Source of the DNA: Rapana venosa
Lineage: Eukaryota; Mollusca; Gastropoda; Neogastropoda; Muricidae
Assembly: GCA_028751875.1 (NCBI GenBank)
Contig: CM054162.1
Location: 7,380,456-7,444,455, forward strand
DNA: 64,000 nucleotides
Direction of reading: 5' to 3'
Part shown: positions 19,353 through 33,000 of the stretch, piece by piece
Numbering within the stretch: position 1 is the stretch's first letter
Layout of the letters: the number at the start of each line of letters is the position of its first letter
Notes under the pieces: generated by a model
What the model was told of the DNA's origin: nothing
Database searches by the model: none
Seen by the model: only the letters and a program-made list of their open reading frames with translations
Program-made: the position numbers and the translations under genes

Positions 19353-20385
19353 AACTATGAACCACTTTCTCTGACAGACTATCCTCAAAACTCACGATTT
19401 TGCGCAAATTTAGTAGGTTTCAGTTTTTTAGCAAACACTGACCCCCTCCAACACAGTCCTCAAATCGTCTGCTAGCATATGCATGCGCTGGGTCAACGCT
19501 GTAGGAACACATAGCTATCATTTGATGATAATTTTCCAACTTTCGCATGGCACCCGGTATGCTTTTAATTCCAAAATCTCTAAAAACTAGAAACAGTGCA
19601 TTTTTCATCCTTTAAAGAATCTCTCAAAATCATCAAAACATTTTCTGACTTGCACTTTACAGAAGATACTAATTCACTTGAAGTGTAAAGGTGAGTGTGA
19701 CCTGTATTTAAAGTATACACACGCCAGCTGAAGTTGAACTGCACTCATCCACAGACCATTGTAGCTTCTGCGAAGTTGGCCATAGGTGGAAAGCTTTAGA
19801 TTCTATTCATGAATCATACTTCTACTTTAAAAACTCGGAATATTCTAAATTTGTAATTGTATTTAAACCACGTAAACTGGGTATACTAACTGGAAATAAA
19901 GTTTTTGTAGAATCCATTTCTTATGGCTGAAATAGGCCATATTTCAGCAACAGTAACCACTGCAAAAAAAAAAATCCATGAAGTAATTGTGTATGTGTGA
20001 GTGAGAGAGAGAGAGAAAGTGTGTGTGTGTGTGTTGTGTGTGTGTGTGTTGTGTGTGTGTGTGTTTGATGTGATAATAATAGTAGTAGTAGTAAGTAGTT
20101 AGTAGTAGTAGCAGCAGCAGCAAGCAGCAGCAGCAGCAGCATCAGCAGCAAAGCAGCAGCAGCAGCAGCAATAGTAGTAGTAGAGGTGGTTGTGGTGGTG
20201 CTTGATTGTCATTTCAGCGCACGGACTTATTGGCTCACACAGATCACATGAAATTGTTATCGTCACAGATAATCATTACGTTTTTCATGGGTGGAACTGT
20301 ATTAAAAATGGGGGGGTAAAAAAAAAAAAAAGAAAGAAATAGACTCTTTCAGAAAAAAGCCTAAGCCGATTATCAAAATGAAAAG
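19353..20385. other. A/B junction segment, shared only with inverted copy C
   Basis: This 1-kb segment follows copy A and has no counterpart at the end of copy B, but its reverse complement is at 49720-50700 at the start of copy C. It holds (gt)n at about 20018-20065 and a (gtag)/(cag)n trinucleotide tract at 20078-20185. No gene is recognised. The minus-strand open frame 19420-19608 is not supported. Confidence 0.7.
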
Positions 20386-20728
20386 AATAAGCAACGAAAA
20401 GCGTGCCTAACAGACTCCAGCAAACCATTGGACCCTATGAGAACCTTCCTAATCGATCGTGAAAAAGCGTAAACTTAAATGGTATGGGCATGTCCAAGAA
20501 TCACTAAGAATTACAAAGACAGTTTGCAAGGCAACTGTCCAAGGAGGAAGAAGAAGAGGCAGACCAAGGAAGAGCTGGGAGGATAACATCAGTGAATGGA
20601 CAGGCCTAGAACTCAACAAAACCCTGAGAAAGGCAGAACAGAGAGAGGAATGGAGGGAACTGGTTGCTGAGTCTTTGAGGGTGCCCCCACGGTCGTCAGA
20701 CTACGGGACAGATAGATAGATAGATAGA
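20386..20728 (+). mobile_element. RTE-type LINE, clean 3' end with GATA tail
   Basis: An uninterrupted frame encodes the C-terminal tail: KKRKLKWYGHVQ, GGRRRGRPRKSWEDN, ISEWTGLELNKTLRKAE and REEWRELVAESLRV, then a stop and (gata)n. This is the typical end of RTE-type LINE polymerases. The equivalent in copy A (about 4002-4332) is broken by many single-base indels. The B duplicate begins inside this element. Confidence 0.85.
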
Positions 20729-20978
20729 CATGTGACACATAAATACCGGGCAGTTACCAGTTCCTGAAAATTTTGGACACACTATTATACCATATACCGT
20801 GAATGACAACAACTGCGCAAACACATCAAATTGGATAATTCAAACTTCTACACTTCATCACGACTGACAGTCACATGTTACCGACAAAATTTAAAGCTCT
20901 GAAAATCAGCGACATTCCTGATCAGTCTTACAAGTGAAAAAAACGAACCCATTTCACAGTGTCAAAGAAATACACAAC

Positions 20979-21150
20979 CATGTTGGACAGCAACGAATCG
21001 TCTTTTTTCTTGGGTTCATCTTCCTCCTCCCCGTATTATGCCGACAGTTCCTTTCCGTACCTCTGCCGTATACCACACCAGGACCTCAGTGCCGAGGCTA
21101 CAAGGAACACACACAGTCCACACAAGCGTTGACACGTGATAGTCCAGTGC
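20979..21150 (-). CDS. PRDM9: PRDM9-like C-terminal SET exon, copy B
   Basis: Identical to 4583-4754, with GTEVLVWY and RYGKEL in different frames. Confidence 0.72.
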
Positions 21151-22693
21151 CTGAAGTGAGCGGACGCTATAACATCTAGAGCTTCGAACCCACGTTCTGA
21201 CAGACTCTGGGGCAGGGGCACGTTTCGAGCCTCTGCCTGAGGAGTCTGACTAAGAGGCCTTCCTTGGAGTTTTACATTGCAACGCTTTTGGAGTTGAAGG
21301 TTTATGGAGTAGGTCGTTGAGGGACGTTGTGGTGGACGCCAACCTGGGTGGGCGAAATCACTCAGTCTGGGCTCCGCGACTAGAGCAGATACTAACTTCA
21401 GAATAGGGTTTATAGGCGAGTCATGAGCATGTCGCTCGGAAAAAGGCAACCAATGCACACAAGCAAAGCCACCCCAGCAGCAGTGCAATGCTGGTGGGGG
21501 CCCACGACGCCTGACACAGAGGGCATTCCCTGTAGACTCCGACCCTGGGTATATGCGACATAACGAACTGGTATGCTGGCGGGGGCGGCGAGATTGAAAT
21601 GAGAGGCATGAAAACAGCAAGACAATGAGCTCACAGAAATGAGGCAGCACAAAACAAAATACCAAATCGGATACTGTCACCATTCCCCATAAACAAGGTT
21701 TAAATACTACCAACAGCCCATTTACCAAATAAAGGAGACTCTAAATCGAAGGTCGATGTGACATGCGCCAAAAAACCCCACATCCACCATTCACGAAGTG
21801 AAAGGTCAACCCTGAGTTAACTGGATAGGTCTACTTGAAACCTACCCTGCATGCACCCTGCTTATGGAGAGGGATGGCTCCGTCAAGTTCCAATGCTCCC
21901 ACGACACCTAACTGAAAAAATCAGGGCAGTGCTCCAAAGACCCCTGCTGAAGTTGAGGGGGAAATCAAGTGTAGAATTCAAGCCAGGTCGCATGACATAA
22001 TTATGGCTACAGCAGAGGGTACAACGGCGCTGTTTCTGCGGGTTTGTTTTGGGGGCGTTAACAGGGACACCATATGTGCCCATCTGGGCAATAAATGTTA
22101 AGACAGCTTCCAGTTTGAAGTTTCCAGCACTGATGCATTGTGAGTGTGTGAGTGTGTGTTGTTGTGTGTGTGAGTGTGTGTGTGTGTGTGTTTGTGTGAG
22201 TGTGTGTGTGGGTGCGTGCGTTATGCCCCGTGGGGGGGTTGTGTGTTGTTTTGTGTGTGTTTGGTACTGTCAGTCACTATATCACAGCAATAATAATCAC
22301 TTCACATTATTTAATTACCTGTATATCACAGTGGGACTCTGTAGTAACCCCTCCCCACAGTGTGGTAGTCCTGTCAAATCACAATATCAAACAACAAAAT
22401 AATGACTCACATATTTATTTACCTGTATATCACAGTGGGCTCTGTAAAACCTCTCCATAGTGTTAGTAGTCCGTCAGACCACTATATCACAACAATTTTT
22501 TAAATTTTAATGGACAGTATTTTATTTACGTTGTATAGCACAGTGAGCTCTGGAGTAAACATCTACCCAGTATTGGTAGCCTGCAGTCACTATATCACAG
22601 CAATAATAAGGCCACATTATTAATTACCTGTATATCACAGTTGGGCTCTGTATAAACCTCCCAACGAGTGTTTGGTAGCTGTCAGTCAAAAAA

Positions 22694-22724
<31 letters not shown>

Positions 22725-24012
22725 GAATGTATGAATTTAATATAGCGGTTTGGAATCTTGTATAAGCACCAAATCAAAGCGCTCAGATGACCTTTTTTAT
22801 CGAGGGATAATGGAATAACACTCGTGTGCTTTTTACATTTACTCTCCGTGTGTATGCGCTTGTAAATTTTGTCATTTGTTCCACACGAAAAAAATAACAT
22901 ACAATGGCCTACTCTTTCGAAAAGCGGAACAGAATTTAACGTGTACGCAAAATTTTCTGCATGCTTTCGCACACGGGGCCTACTCGGTTTATAGTCTCAT
23001 CCGAAGAATATAATGAAATAATTTAGCAATAATAACGACTCCCATTATTTAATTACCTGTATATCGCAGTGAGTTCTGTAGTAAACCTTCCCACAGTGAT
23101 GGTAGTCTGTCAGTCACTACATCACAGCAATAATAATGACTCATATTAATTATTTAACCTGTATATCAATGTGGGCCTCTGTAGTAAACCTATCACATGT
23201 TGGTAGGCTGTCATCACTACATCACACAATAATAATGACGCACATTAATTTTAATTATCTGTATATCACACAGTGGTATAAACCTCTCCACAGTGATGTA
23301 AGGGCTGTCAGTCACTACATCACAGCAATAATAATGACTCACATTATTTAATTATCTGTATATCACATTGAGCTCTGTAGTAAAACCTCCCCACAGTAGT
23401 TGGTAGGCTGTCAGTCCACTATATCACAGCAATAAGAATGGACCTCACATTATTTAATTACCTGTATATCACAGTGGGCTCTGTAGTAAACTCCCACATT
23501 GTGGAGGCCCGTCCAGTACTAAATATCACAGCAATAATAATCATCCCATTATAATTTACCTGTAGATCACAGTGGCCTCTGTAGTAAACCTCCCCACAGT
23601 GTTGTAGGGACGCGTCACACTATATCACAGCAATAATAAACCCTCCCCACTCCACATTATTTAATTACCTGTATATCACAGTGGCTCTGTAGTAAAACCT
23701 CCCCACAAGTGTTTGGTAGGACCGTCACTTCTGTTCAGCCTGTCTGGCACAGTTCACGTATCTCATCCAGTTGGCTGTCTTGCATCTTTGCATCCACAAA
23801 GTAACTGTACCTTACGTCTGTGCAAATCTGTGTTGACATATTCTAACATTGATAAAGTTTTAATACAACGATGATGTATTGGATATAAATCATTTCTTTA
23901 GCTCCTGTTATCTATTGCATATATCAAATCAACAAAGAAGATTACACGAATCTTTGGCACTGAATTTATTGCCGAAAAGAGATGAAGCACACACAAAGCG
24001 ACATACAGACAA

Positions 24013-24045
<33 letters not shown>

Positions 24046-24071
24046 TAGAGAGAAGAGGAGAGAGAGAGAGA

Positions 24072-24110
<39 letters not shown>

Positions 24111-24162
24111 GAAGAGAGAGAGAGAAAAGAGAGAGATAAGAGAGAGAGAGAAAGAGAGAGAG

Positions 24163-24221
<59 letters not shown>

Positions 24222-27200
24222 CCTGCCCACAGAACAGACAAAGCAATGTTATCACAGGACCGTCCAAGCCAAAAATCACCTGGCAATAACTTACGTACCA
24301 GAAGTATTAGAAGAAATTGTCCACAATATCCAGTGAAAATAGCCACTAACATTCAGTTATTACCTATAGAAGTTTATGGAGTTCCTGACTCTGAAGCGAA
24401 TTAAAGAGAGATTACCTGTCTATGCCTAGCATTGTTTAGAAAAATAAACTATGAAATATGATAATGAAATACTAAGGCAACCCATTGTTCAATTGCGTTT
24501 GAGTACTGAACCCATGATACTGCTGTATAACTAAGGCTACTATCAGGAGTTTCTAGGAGAATGAACGAAAAATGATTAACCTGGCAAAGAGTGACACATA
24601 AACAGCCCACCTGTACAGCATGCAGCAACTAACACTGCGGTTACACGAGTTTTACCGCCAGCAGTATCCCGAGGAATGAGCTATGTCCGGTCAGGTGACA
24701 CGACGTCCCGTAAGGTCCCAAGCGTAACGGGAGGGAAAAACTGGGTGGCAAACACTCCTAGTCCAGCGTTGGGGATCACTGACTCCTTTCACCCACAGAC
24801 CTGGGGCAAAGTCTTCATGGCTCTCTGTGATCAGGTCGTTTCTTTTCTCCACCAGAAATAATCCAAGCGCAGTGATTTTCTGCTCGTTTGTTTTCGGGAA
24901 AAAATACTGTACATGTAATCTGAAACAGTTTTCCGACTTAAAATTAAAAATTAACTCAGTCACGCATGGAGCATCTTTCTAAAGTATAATCGAGTCAATT
25001 CTTTTTTTTTTCATAAACTGTACACGACCTGAACATAATTATATATATATAAAATTGTGGAATACAGTTTCAATCTCCAGAGCATTAACCTTAGTTTTCA
25101 CTTCATATGCAAGCGGTCTCATCTCCTGTACCCAAGGTATCATTAATATTTTTAGCAAATGTAATGCTTATCAAAATAAACGTTCCCCTAGGACATAAAA
25201 CTTTTTAATATACATTCGAATTCAAAATTCTTTTTCTTTCAAAGACAATAAATACAGGACTCGTGGTGCTTTTTTGTTTACATCCTATTCCCCTGTGCAA
25301 TGCATGTTGTAAATTGAGTTATCTGTTTCTGCCACAGCCACACAATGGCCTACATTCACGGGCAAGTTTATATCAATTTTTTTTTTTCTCGTTTATCCCC
25401 CTAAGCTAAAGCTTCGAGGTTCACAAATGAATGCGATTTGTATATGCAACCGTTTTTATCCTTACGTAAGGTAGACTCCTTCCCAACAACGGATATATCA
25501 TTAAATTGCTATTGGTTGCATGACTGTGTAAAAATGAGTTGAGTGCAAATCGCTTTGATTAGTCTGAGCAACATACAGCGCAATACAATCCATTTATTAT
25601 TAATATATATCTCAAATAAAAAAGTGAGTGGGAAAAGTCGAAGATATAGGCATGTATCTCTAACATTTGTATTCTGTTCTAATTGAGATCTAAAAGAAAT
25701 ACGTAAAATTCTTTCTCCTCTTTCCTTCTTCTTCTTGTTTTCTTTTACAGAAGGAAAAATATCAAATTCTAGAACTTGACAGTGTTTCATATCATATTTC
25801 TGTGAAACCAGTTTTCTTTCTAAGCAATGTTTTAACAGAAGCCCGTGATATTTGTGACCACCTTACAGGAGTGTCCTCCACCACATGCAAAGGACCATTA
25901 TGTTTTTAATAGGAAAAGAACAGTCTCCTTGGATGGAACTCCAGATCACAAACGAACTCCTCACAATCTGGCACAACAATATTTTATGTATTTTAAGCAT
26001 CTAGGCCCAAACATACGTTTAAACAAAAAACTAGTGCTATAATCTTAGTAACCTCTGAATTGGCTTCTTTGGTCAAAACAATCTCTTACTGGCAAAACAA
26101 CACAGATTCGTAGTTACTATTACATGTTTACACAACTTTGTAGTTAACATCTACATGACTAAAAACAAAAGTGTTTATTAATGAATTATTCTCGATTTCA
26201 CATCCACTCTCTAGCTATGGTAAGAACTTTTCCTTCTCTTCATGTGCCAAGGTCTGTTGCAGACATCGGCGATCATGGCCCTTTAACCATTCTCTCTGTG
26301 CAGTTCTCCCGATGAGTTTCATTGTTGGGGATTCATTCCTCGTTGCGTAGACGTATTCAGAACTGTCTTGTGTTCTTTGTGCGTTTGTCTTCCTCTTCTT
26401 TGGTACCTACAAATCTTTCCACACATATTTGCTTTTCTATTCCATCAGCTCAGTTTAATGTGCCAAAAAAACTGTAGTTGTCTTTTTCTGAATGGTTTTG
26501 AGTAAGGGTCTTTGTACCCGCATTTCCATGACTTCTTCGTTTGACTTCTTTCACTCCATGATATTCTCATAAATTCCTTCTGATAAACACATTTCTGCTG
26601 ACTTCAAGTCTTCTTTCGAGGTCGATTGTCAGCGTGAACTTTCCAATTCCCGTAATCCGTGATGCGGCTACCTAAAGGTGGGTGGAAAAACGGTTACATG
26701 CGAACAAAAAATCTCACCATAAGGGTAAACCTCGGATCTCTAGCGAGAACGAAAAGAAGAAGAAAAAAAAAGAACTCGAAAATCACAAGATTTATTACAC
26801 TGAATAATTGTTCCTAAGACCCAGACTGTTAAGTTTTATGACTAAGGCTGTTGGTTCTTTGCCTCTCGCACAGTTGAAGTGGCTCAGATCTTACTTTTGG
26901 TAACACACACACCATCATATGAACGTAAGACATTACTATGTCCTGTTAAAGCAACATATAAAATTTCGTCCCGTCGTTTGGGAACTTCCAGTTTTCATGT
27001 AGTTCACTTCTTCCATCTCAGAAGAGTACACACGTCGTTCTTCTTTGGTTTCTCTGCTGTCTGTCCTGGTCTTCCTCTTGTTCGAACCACCTAGATTCCT
27101 GAACAAATCCCAACTAATGCAATACAGCTACTTCTGTTACTTTACTGTTGAACTCGTAGCAGAAATAAGTTCTGATTCTAAATCATTTACACACCGGAAT

Positions 27201-28581
27201 CATTGAAATTTGCGTCTTTTTTTGCGTTCTGTTAAAAGACGCCTGCTTAAGAAGTCCAATGCATGCACTGTTTTAGAAAGAAAGCAAAAAGTGACAGACA
27301 CTGTGGGGGCATGTTTTAGCACTGATTTACTCACGGAAGATCATTGCCTTCAATCACATCATAGGCAAGGATGTTGTGTGTTGGGGGGGGGGGGGGGGGG
27401 GTAGAGGAAAATGGGGTTACCCTGGATTTCTAACCATACAGATTTTTCTTGGGCTAACTGTACAAGAAGGACTGGGGTCCACACAGCAATCATTATTCCT
27501 TCTGACAACTGTGCCTTTGTAAAAGTTGTGTTTTGAGAAAATCGCAATGCTAATAGTTTACTAAGTTAGGACAAAAAAGCGCATGGATTAAAGGGGAAAA
27601 AAAAAAAAAACCAACAACGGGCCTCCCTCTACATACACCCAGCGAATCAAAAATATTTTGGAGACTGGGGCTTATAAAATTAATATGAAGTATGGACTGA
27701 TCTTGTGTAAAAGATAAGAGAACACAGAAAGATCAGAAAAAAAGAAAAAAAGAAATATGTGAAAGAAAAGGGTCGATTTCTAGCAAAATAAATTCCAGAA
27801 AATGGGAATACAACTCATACCGATAGAGCCCGACGTATCCTCACCAAAAGAAACTAGCTAGATAACTAATATTACAGGTGGAAGAAATTACCTGTTCTTA
27901 AGATAAACGTTTCCTCAAGAAAAGATTTATGTAAAGATTAAGAGTAGCTGCTGTTAACAATGTAGATGAAATGAATAAGTATTAGTAGCAGGTGTTTTCA
28001 TTATTGTTTATTAGGCACATACATGTGTAAAGTTTCAAGCAATATCAAAACAAGACAAAGCAAAGTGCCTAAAAGCCAATACAGAGTATGGCTATATTAA
28101 GCCCAACGAAACATTGTAGACGTTTAACTTTGAAACAAGCAAAGATGCAAGAACAAATTAGTTTATGACCGAGAATAAAACTGACTTTAATACCAGAGAT
28201 CATTGGCAAGTACCGTTGTGTACTCATGTATGTGCACACACAACACGCGCGCGCGCGCGCGCAAACACACACACCAACACACACACACACACTCACACAC
28301 CGTAGTTGCCTGTGCTGACGTGACTGTTGCTGACGGAGGACGGAATGGCGGACGCCATGGCTTTGGCCCTGATAGTCAGAAATAAAGGTTTAAAATGTTG
28401 AAAGAAGTAAACATATAAACACAAACCTGGAATGCAAGAAACAAACTAAACAATACACAAATCAACCCAAATCTATACATTACTTCCACGTGATGAAAGC
28501 AACATGATAGGTAGGCTCAATCAGATCACATACTTTCTTAATATACAAAACGGTTTCAGAGAGTGAGAGGATAGATAAGAG

Positions 28582-28615
<34 letters not shown>

Positions 28616-28643
28616 TAAACTAAAGACAAGGAGAGAGAGAGAA

Positions 28644-28691
<48 letters not shown>

Positions 28692-30930
28692 AGAGAGAGA
28701 CAGAGAGAGAGAAGAGAGAGAAGAGAGAGAGAGGAGAGAGAGAGAGAGAAGAGAGAGAGCATTTACAAGGCACATAAACACAAAAAACAGAGAAGAGAAA
28801 AAGCAAGACGAAAGCTTATAAAAGAATTAGGAGCGTTTTCTCCTATTGACACATCTATCAGTTTCACTGCACTGTCTTCCTATAACACTGCCAGAGACAT
28901 TTATACCGACAGACTCTGAAACTGTGGGTGTAGCTATGGTGTTAAAGCGCAAAACCATTCATTTGGAGTTTTTTGTTTGGATTTGTTTGTGTTTAGTCTT
29001 TGTTTAGTTGTTGTTGTTTATTTGTTTTGTTTTGGGGTTTTTTTTGGTTTTTGTGTGTTTTTTTTTTTGGGGGGGGATGTTTGGGGGGGGGTGGGGGGGG
29101 GGTGGGGGGTAGGGGGAATAGTCTGCAGCCTAGTAGTTATGGATGTTGACCTGGAGATCTGATGGCCCGGCATTAAGCTACCACCGAGGCACCCGTTCGA
29201 AGGGATTTTTCCCCCTGGAGTTAACACCAGTACTGACTGACTCTACTCCCCAGAAAGTTCGGCAGATGAGACTATAAACCGAAATACCCTGTGCAGACGC
29301 ACGCAGAGCATTTTGCACACACATTAAAACCAGTTTTGCCTCTCGGAGCAGTGGGCCAGCGGGTGCCAGTAAGAAGGGATGCCAACATGTTAAACAGCGC
29401 ATGGACGCTGGTGTCGCCTTTAGACATCATCCCCAAAGTCGGAATGCGGCTACCTTCACGGTGGGCAAAAAGAGGCCACTCTGGTACGCAAAAATCTCAC
29501 CATCGGTGAACTTCCGGGCTCTAGCTCCGGAGCTATGTTTTAAGCTTTGAACTAGGCCCGCTGAAAAAAAGCTAGAATGCTCAACTTAAGAAACTTATAA
29601 TTATGGATAATTTTTATGTAATTCCACTGCCTAATTACGATTTTATCGAGAAGATTTAATAAAGTATGAAAGTATCAAATATTTCCTCCAAGCCTATTTC
29701 CTGATTAAGTGTTTATACTAATCACTACAGTAAGATGGAGGCTGACTGCACTGATGCCCCTAGAGCTGATAAGTATAGTAAATCATAATATAAATACAGA
29801 AAAATTGATACAATCCTCCTCTCCCTACCACCTCCTTATTTTTCTGTCCGCGACCAAGCTCTGTGGCATGTACTGATAGAAATCTATCATACTATATTCC
29901 CCCAACTCCACTGGTAGGAATCTTCACAACTTATATTTTCTCTCCAATTCAATCTCCAACTAAAGATATTACTCCATCCAACACCCACTACAGAATCGGA
30001 TATAGATCAACATCTGGGACTGATAAATGAATTGAATATCTAATGCGCAAGCATGTTCAAAGGCAGAAAACAGCAGTAAACAAAGGCTTATTCTCTCATT
30101 CCACCAACAGGTTTGCGTTTGTCATGCACTAAGATAATGAATTTAATAAAGAAGAAAAAACTACGATAAAACATTTTCCAGACCCACTCCTTCGCTTCGC
30201 TTCCGCTTTAGCTTAAACCCCCTTTTGCTGAAGAAGTAAAACTTAAATTAACTACCTTCTCTAATCCCAAAACATTTGTCATACAATGTCTAATGTACTT
30301 TGGGATTAAATTTTTTTTTAAATCATGTTGCTTTGTGCGTTCCCCAGCTTTACATCCTGGGGGTCACCCAGAACATGCTACACTCTGACTCACTCATCAT
30401 CCCACCTGGGAATCACTGTGAGATAGGAAGTACACCGGATGAGAGGTTTGCGTGTATGACTCTGTTCAAGTACCCTCGCCATACAGCATCCATACTCCGA
30501 CTTTCATAGGATTTTTTCATTCTTTAAAGGAGAGTGCACGTTTGTTATGTTAAAGTTGTCATGGTTGAAGGCAGTCCTCAACACCACATTTCTACAAAAC
30601 AAAACAACATTTTAGTGTTAGGCCTTGGCAATAAGCCGACAACAAATCAATAACTGACACATCAGCTTTTTGGCCTGGCCATAGAAAAAATCAACTTATC
30701 GTCCATATCCGTCTACCTGCTTTACGTTTTGCCCTTGGCCGCCACACCTCAATCAGACTCAGGCTCAAGGTGGTCGTTCTCCGACTGTCTAGGTCTGTCC
30801 CCAGTTGGGCATCATAAAGTCGGGTAATTCAGAGCTGGTAAACCGGTAACACACACACACACAGAGAAAGAAAAAACACACACACACACACACACACACA
30901 TACACTCACACGCACACACACAACACACAC

Positions 30931-30985
<55 letters not shown>

Positions 30986-31469
30986 AACATATCCACTGAA
31001 GAGGTGGGAGAGATTCAATTAGTTTAATTGCCTCTTATCCCTTATACAAAAATTGATCCACTTTGAAATTAAAAAACTTTGTGGAATGTATGATTTTAAA
31101 ACAACTGTGGACCACCAACTCAAAAGAAATCGTCTGTTTGTCATTCATTAGCAAAAACTGCTTCTAGTCTGGACAATGGTCAAGAGTACACTTACTGTCA
31201 CGGAAAACAAAGTGGAAGACTTTTTCTCTTTTTTCGACTATCAAACGTTTTAATACCTGAAATTGTGAAGAAAATGTGGAAAAATATCTAAACCATAAAT
31301 CAATATTGCCAGTATACTGTTTAGAATAGCAAAGAACGCGTCAACTCCCCCAATAAGAAACGAGCCAAATTGCAACCGAAATATTCTAGACCTAAAGACG
31401 GAAGGAACCGAACACCCAATTAGTAGAACTCTAGGAAAACTCAACACACACAACACACAACACACACAA

Positions 31470-31517
<48 letters not shown>

Positions 31518-33000
31518 CTTATTCTTCTTCTTTAGTCCTTATAGCTCCTAGCGGAGCATAGCATATTTTTAATTTCACTGCATGATGATTATCAAGAAAA
31601 GGATGACAAAGAATGTGTAGATATTTAGTTTACCTTGAGATCAAGTTATGCGCACTTAATGTGCTGAAAGTTTCCTCACAAAAATTTCACGGCCTGAATC
31701 AAGTACAGCAGATATAAGCACCTGCATTCACGTTATTATTAAGTATATGTTGAAGTCTTCAAAATTTTCAGTCTGATAGGACTATGGCTCAGAGCAGGGA
31801 TTTCAATCTGCCTCTACAGCTTAGTAGTGGGTTTTTTTGTTGTTGAAGAGAAGATTTCAGCGTATAGATCTACTTGATCACAACATACAGCACTAGAAAT
31901 CATTTAAAGGATCCAGAATGAATGCAGGGCCTCTTTTTTCAGAAATCTCATGGCGGCACAACATCAGCAGTTGACTGCAAGTAGGGAGAGAGAGTGTGTG
32001 TTTATCAAACCTGACTAAGCTGTGTATGGTGAGGCTGGGATGACGGACTGTAGCAGCATCACAGAGATGCGTGCAGTAACATTAAAAGAAACAGAAAACA
32101 AACCAATTCAACCAGAAAAATATTGCAAACGTGTAGCAAGATTCACTATACATAGTAAATCTTCTTTGTCGAACTTTCAGACAGCAACTATTGTCTATCA
32201 CATGAGCGAAAATGCGTTGCGCTATCATGAAGCGCCTGACAAGTCTGGGTCATCCCATTTCGGCTTCGTTTTTGGTTTTGATCAGTAATAAACGAAGAGA
32301 GGAAAAAATAAAGCTGTTGTTTTAGTTAAAAAGTATGTTAAATTCAAAGTAAACTAGTCCAAGCGGTATACAAAATGTTGATTTGATATATAATTTTGGC
32401 ATAGGTACACACCACTATGTTTGACCAAAAAAAATTATTAAAAAAAAAAATACAACAATGCACATTTATTCTTTTACACTTTTCTGTTGCATCAACTTTA
32501 TCTCTCTTAACTTTTTCTCCAAGCACTGAAGTCATTTTTAGATATCACGCATTACTTTCACTGCACACTTGACCGCATTTATACTTACCAAACTTCAACA
32601 TCATTTCATAGTTCAGGCGCAAATTTTTAAAGCGCAGTTTCTCCAAGTCACACATGTTCTTGTATTCTTCCTTGGAGAAGAACTCTTCAATAGACGTGTC
32701 AGTCTCCACATTGCTAAAATCGTACTTTTCCTGAAACAAAAGCACCTGACTATGTCAGTATAAACATATCTGTGGGCTGTTTCGCTTTCTTTTACTGCAT
32801 GAATTATATCCTGTACCCATCAACATTCAAGGTCCGATTATCTAATAACAAAAGCAAGGTTGTATGGGTTTATTTGTTGTTGTTGTTGTTGTTTAGTGAT
32901 TGTGCAGTCGCGGTGATTGATGTGTCACAGAGAGAGAGAAAAGAGAGAGAGACAGACAGACAGACAGGCAAGACAAACAGAGACAGATAGACAGAGAGAG
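20979..33000 (-). CDS. PRDM9: PRDM9-like gene, copy B (multi-exon span; KRAB exon ends at 32730)
   Basis: Duplicate of the copy A gene, read on the minus strand. Exons are KRAB 32589-32730 (intact), SSXRD 30717-30834 (118 nt, broken by insertions), linker 28301-28368 (frame intact, unlike A), linker 26956-27090, zinc knuckle 25862-25967, and SET at 24656-24846, 23729-23827 and 20979-21150. The knuckle and SET exons are base-identical to A, including the same frame breaks. No separate counterpart of the 802-929 exon is present. If the duplication is artificial, A and B are two error-bearing readings of one locus and should be merged. Confidence 0.75.
22275..23728 (+). repeat. ~100-bp tandem array, copy B, with SINE at about 22695-23010
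   Basis: Same array as 5865-7318. Differences from A cluster at 23140-23300, where units have lost or gained single bases. The SINE insertion is at the same site. Confidence 0.9.
23729..23827 (-). CDS. PRDM9: PRDM9-like central SET exon, copy B
   Basis: Identical to 7319-7417, encoding NWMRYVNCARQAEQ after the same 2-nt frame break. Confidence 0.85.
24003..24218 (+). repeat. GA microsatellite, copy B
   Basis: Same length and interruptions as 7593-7808. A hypervariable tract identical in two copies is unusual for independent loci. Confidence 0.97.
24656..24846 (-). CDS. PRDM9: PRDM9-like N-terminal SET exon, copy B
   Basis: Identical to 8246-8436, with VIPNAGLGVFATQFF and the same frame breaks. 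Confidence 0.82.
25862..25967 (-). CDS. PRDM9: PRDM9-like zinc-knuckle exon, copy B
   Basis: Identical to 9452-9557, with GPLHVVEDTPV. Confidence 0.6.
26200..26650 (-). mobile_element. RTE/BovB-like LINE 3' end, copy B
   Basis: Duplicate of 9790-10240. Confidence 0.75.
26956..27090 (-). CDS. PRDM9: PRDM9-like linker exon before the knuckle, copy B
   Basis: Identical to 10546-10680. Confidence 0.55.
28301..28368 (-). CDS. PRDM9: PRDM9-like linker exon after SSXRD, copy B (frame intact)
   Basis: 68 nt between acceptor ctgactatcag and donor ACG-gtgtgtgag. Entered in the phase left by SSXRD, it is open to the donor (GPKPWRPPFRPPSATVTSAQ). The copy A version lacks two T residues. Confidence 0.62.
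29133..29553 (+). mobile_element. SINE, duplicate of 12720-13140
   Basis: Same element in copy B with a handful of substitutions and indels (e.g. near 29470). Confidence 0.65.
30717..30834 (-). CDS. PRDM9: PRDM9-like SSXRD exon, copy B (frame broken)
   Basis: The same splice boundaries as 14286-14399, but four extra nucleotides (in runs such as gtcccc and gggtaat) break the frame that is open in A. The SDEEW core is interrupted by an insertion. Confidence 0.8.
32589..32730 (-). CDS. PRDM9: PRDM9-like KRAB exon, copy B
   Basis: Identical to 16162-16303, with strong acceptor and donor and an open frame. Confidence 0.9.

Larger units (their letters stand above)
4002..19353. repeat. Copy A of a ~15.4-kb duplicated segment
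   Basis: This segment matches 20386-35763 (copy B) in the same order and orientation, with offsets drifting only from about 16,396 to 16,429. Long stretches such as 7470-10700 versus 23880-27110 read the same base for base at constant offset 16,410. Short patches differ by clustered indels (about 13330-13600, 14030-14400, 6840-6900 and others). The left boundary lies inside the 3' end of the RTE LINE. The right boundary is where copy B switches to other sequence. Identity of introns and microsatellites at this level implies either a very recent duplication or a false duplication in the assembly. Confidence 0.9.
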
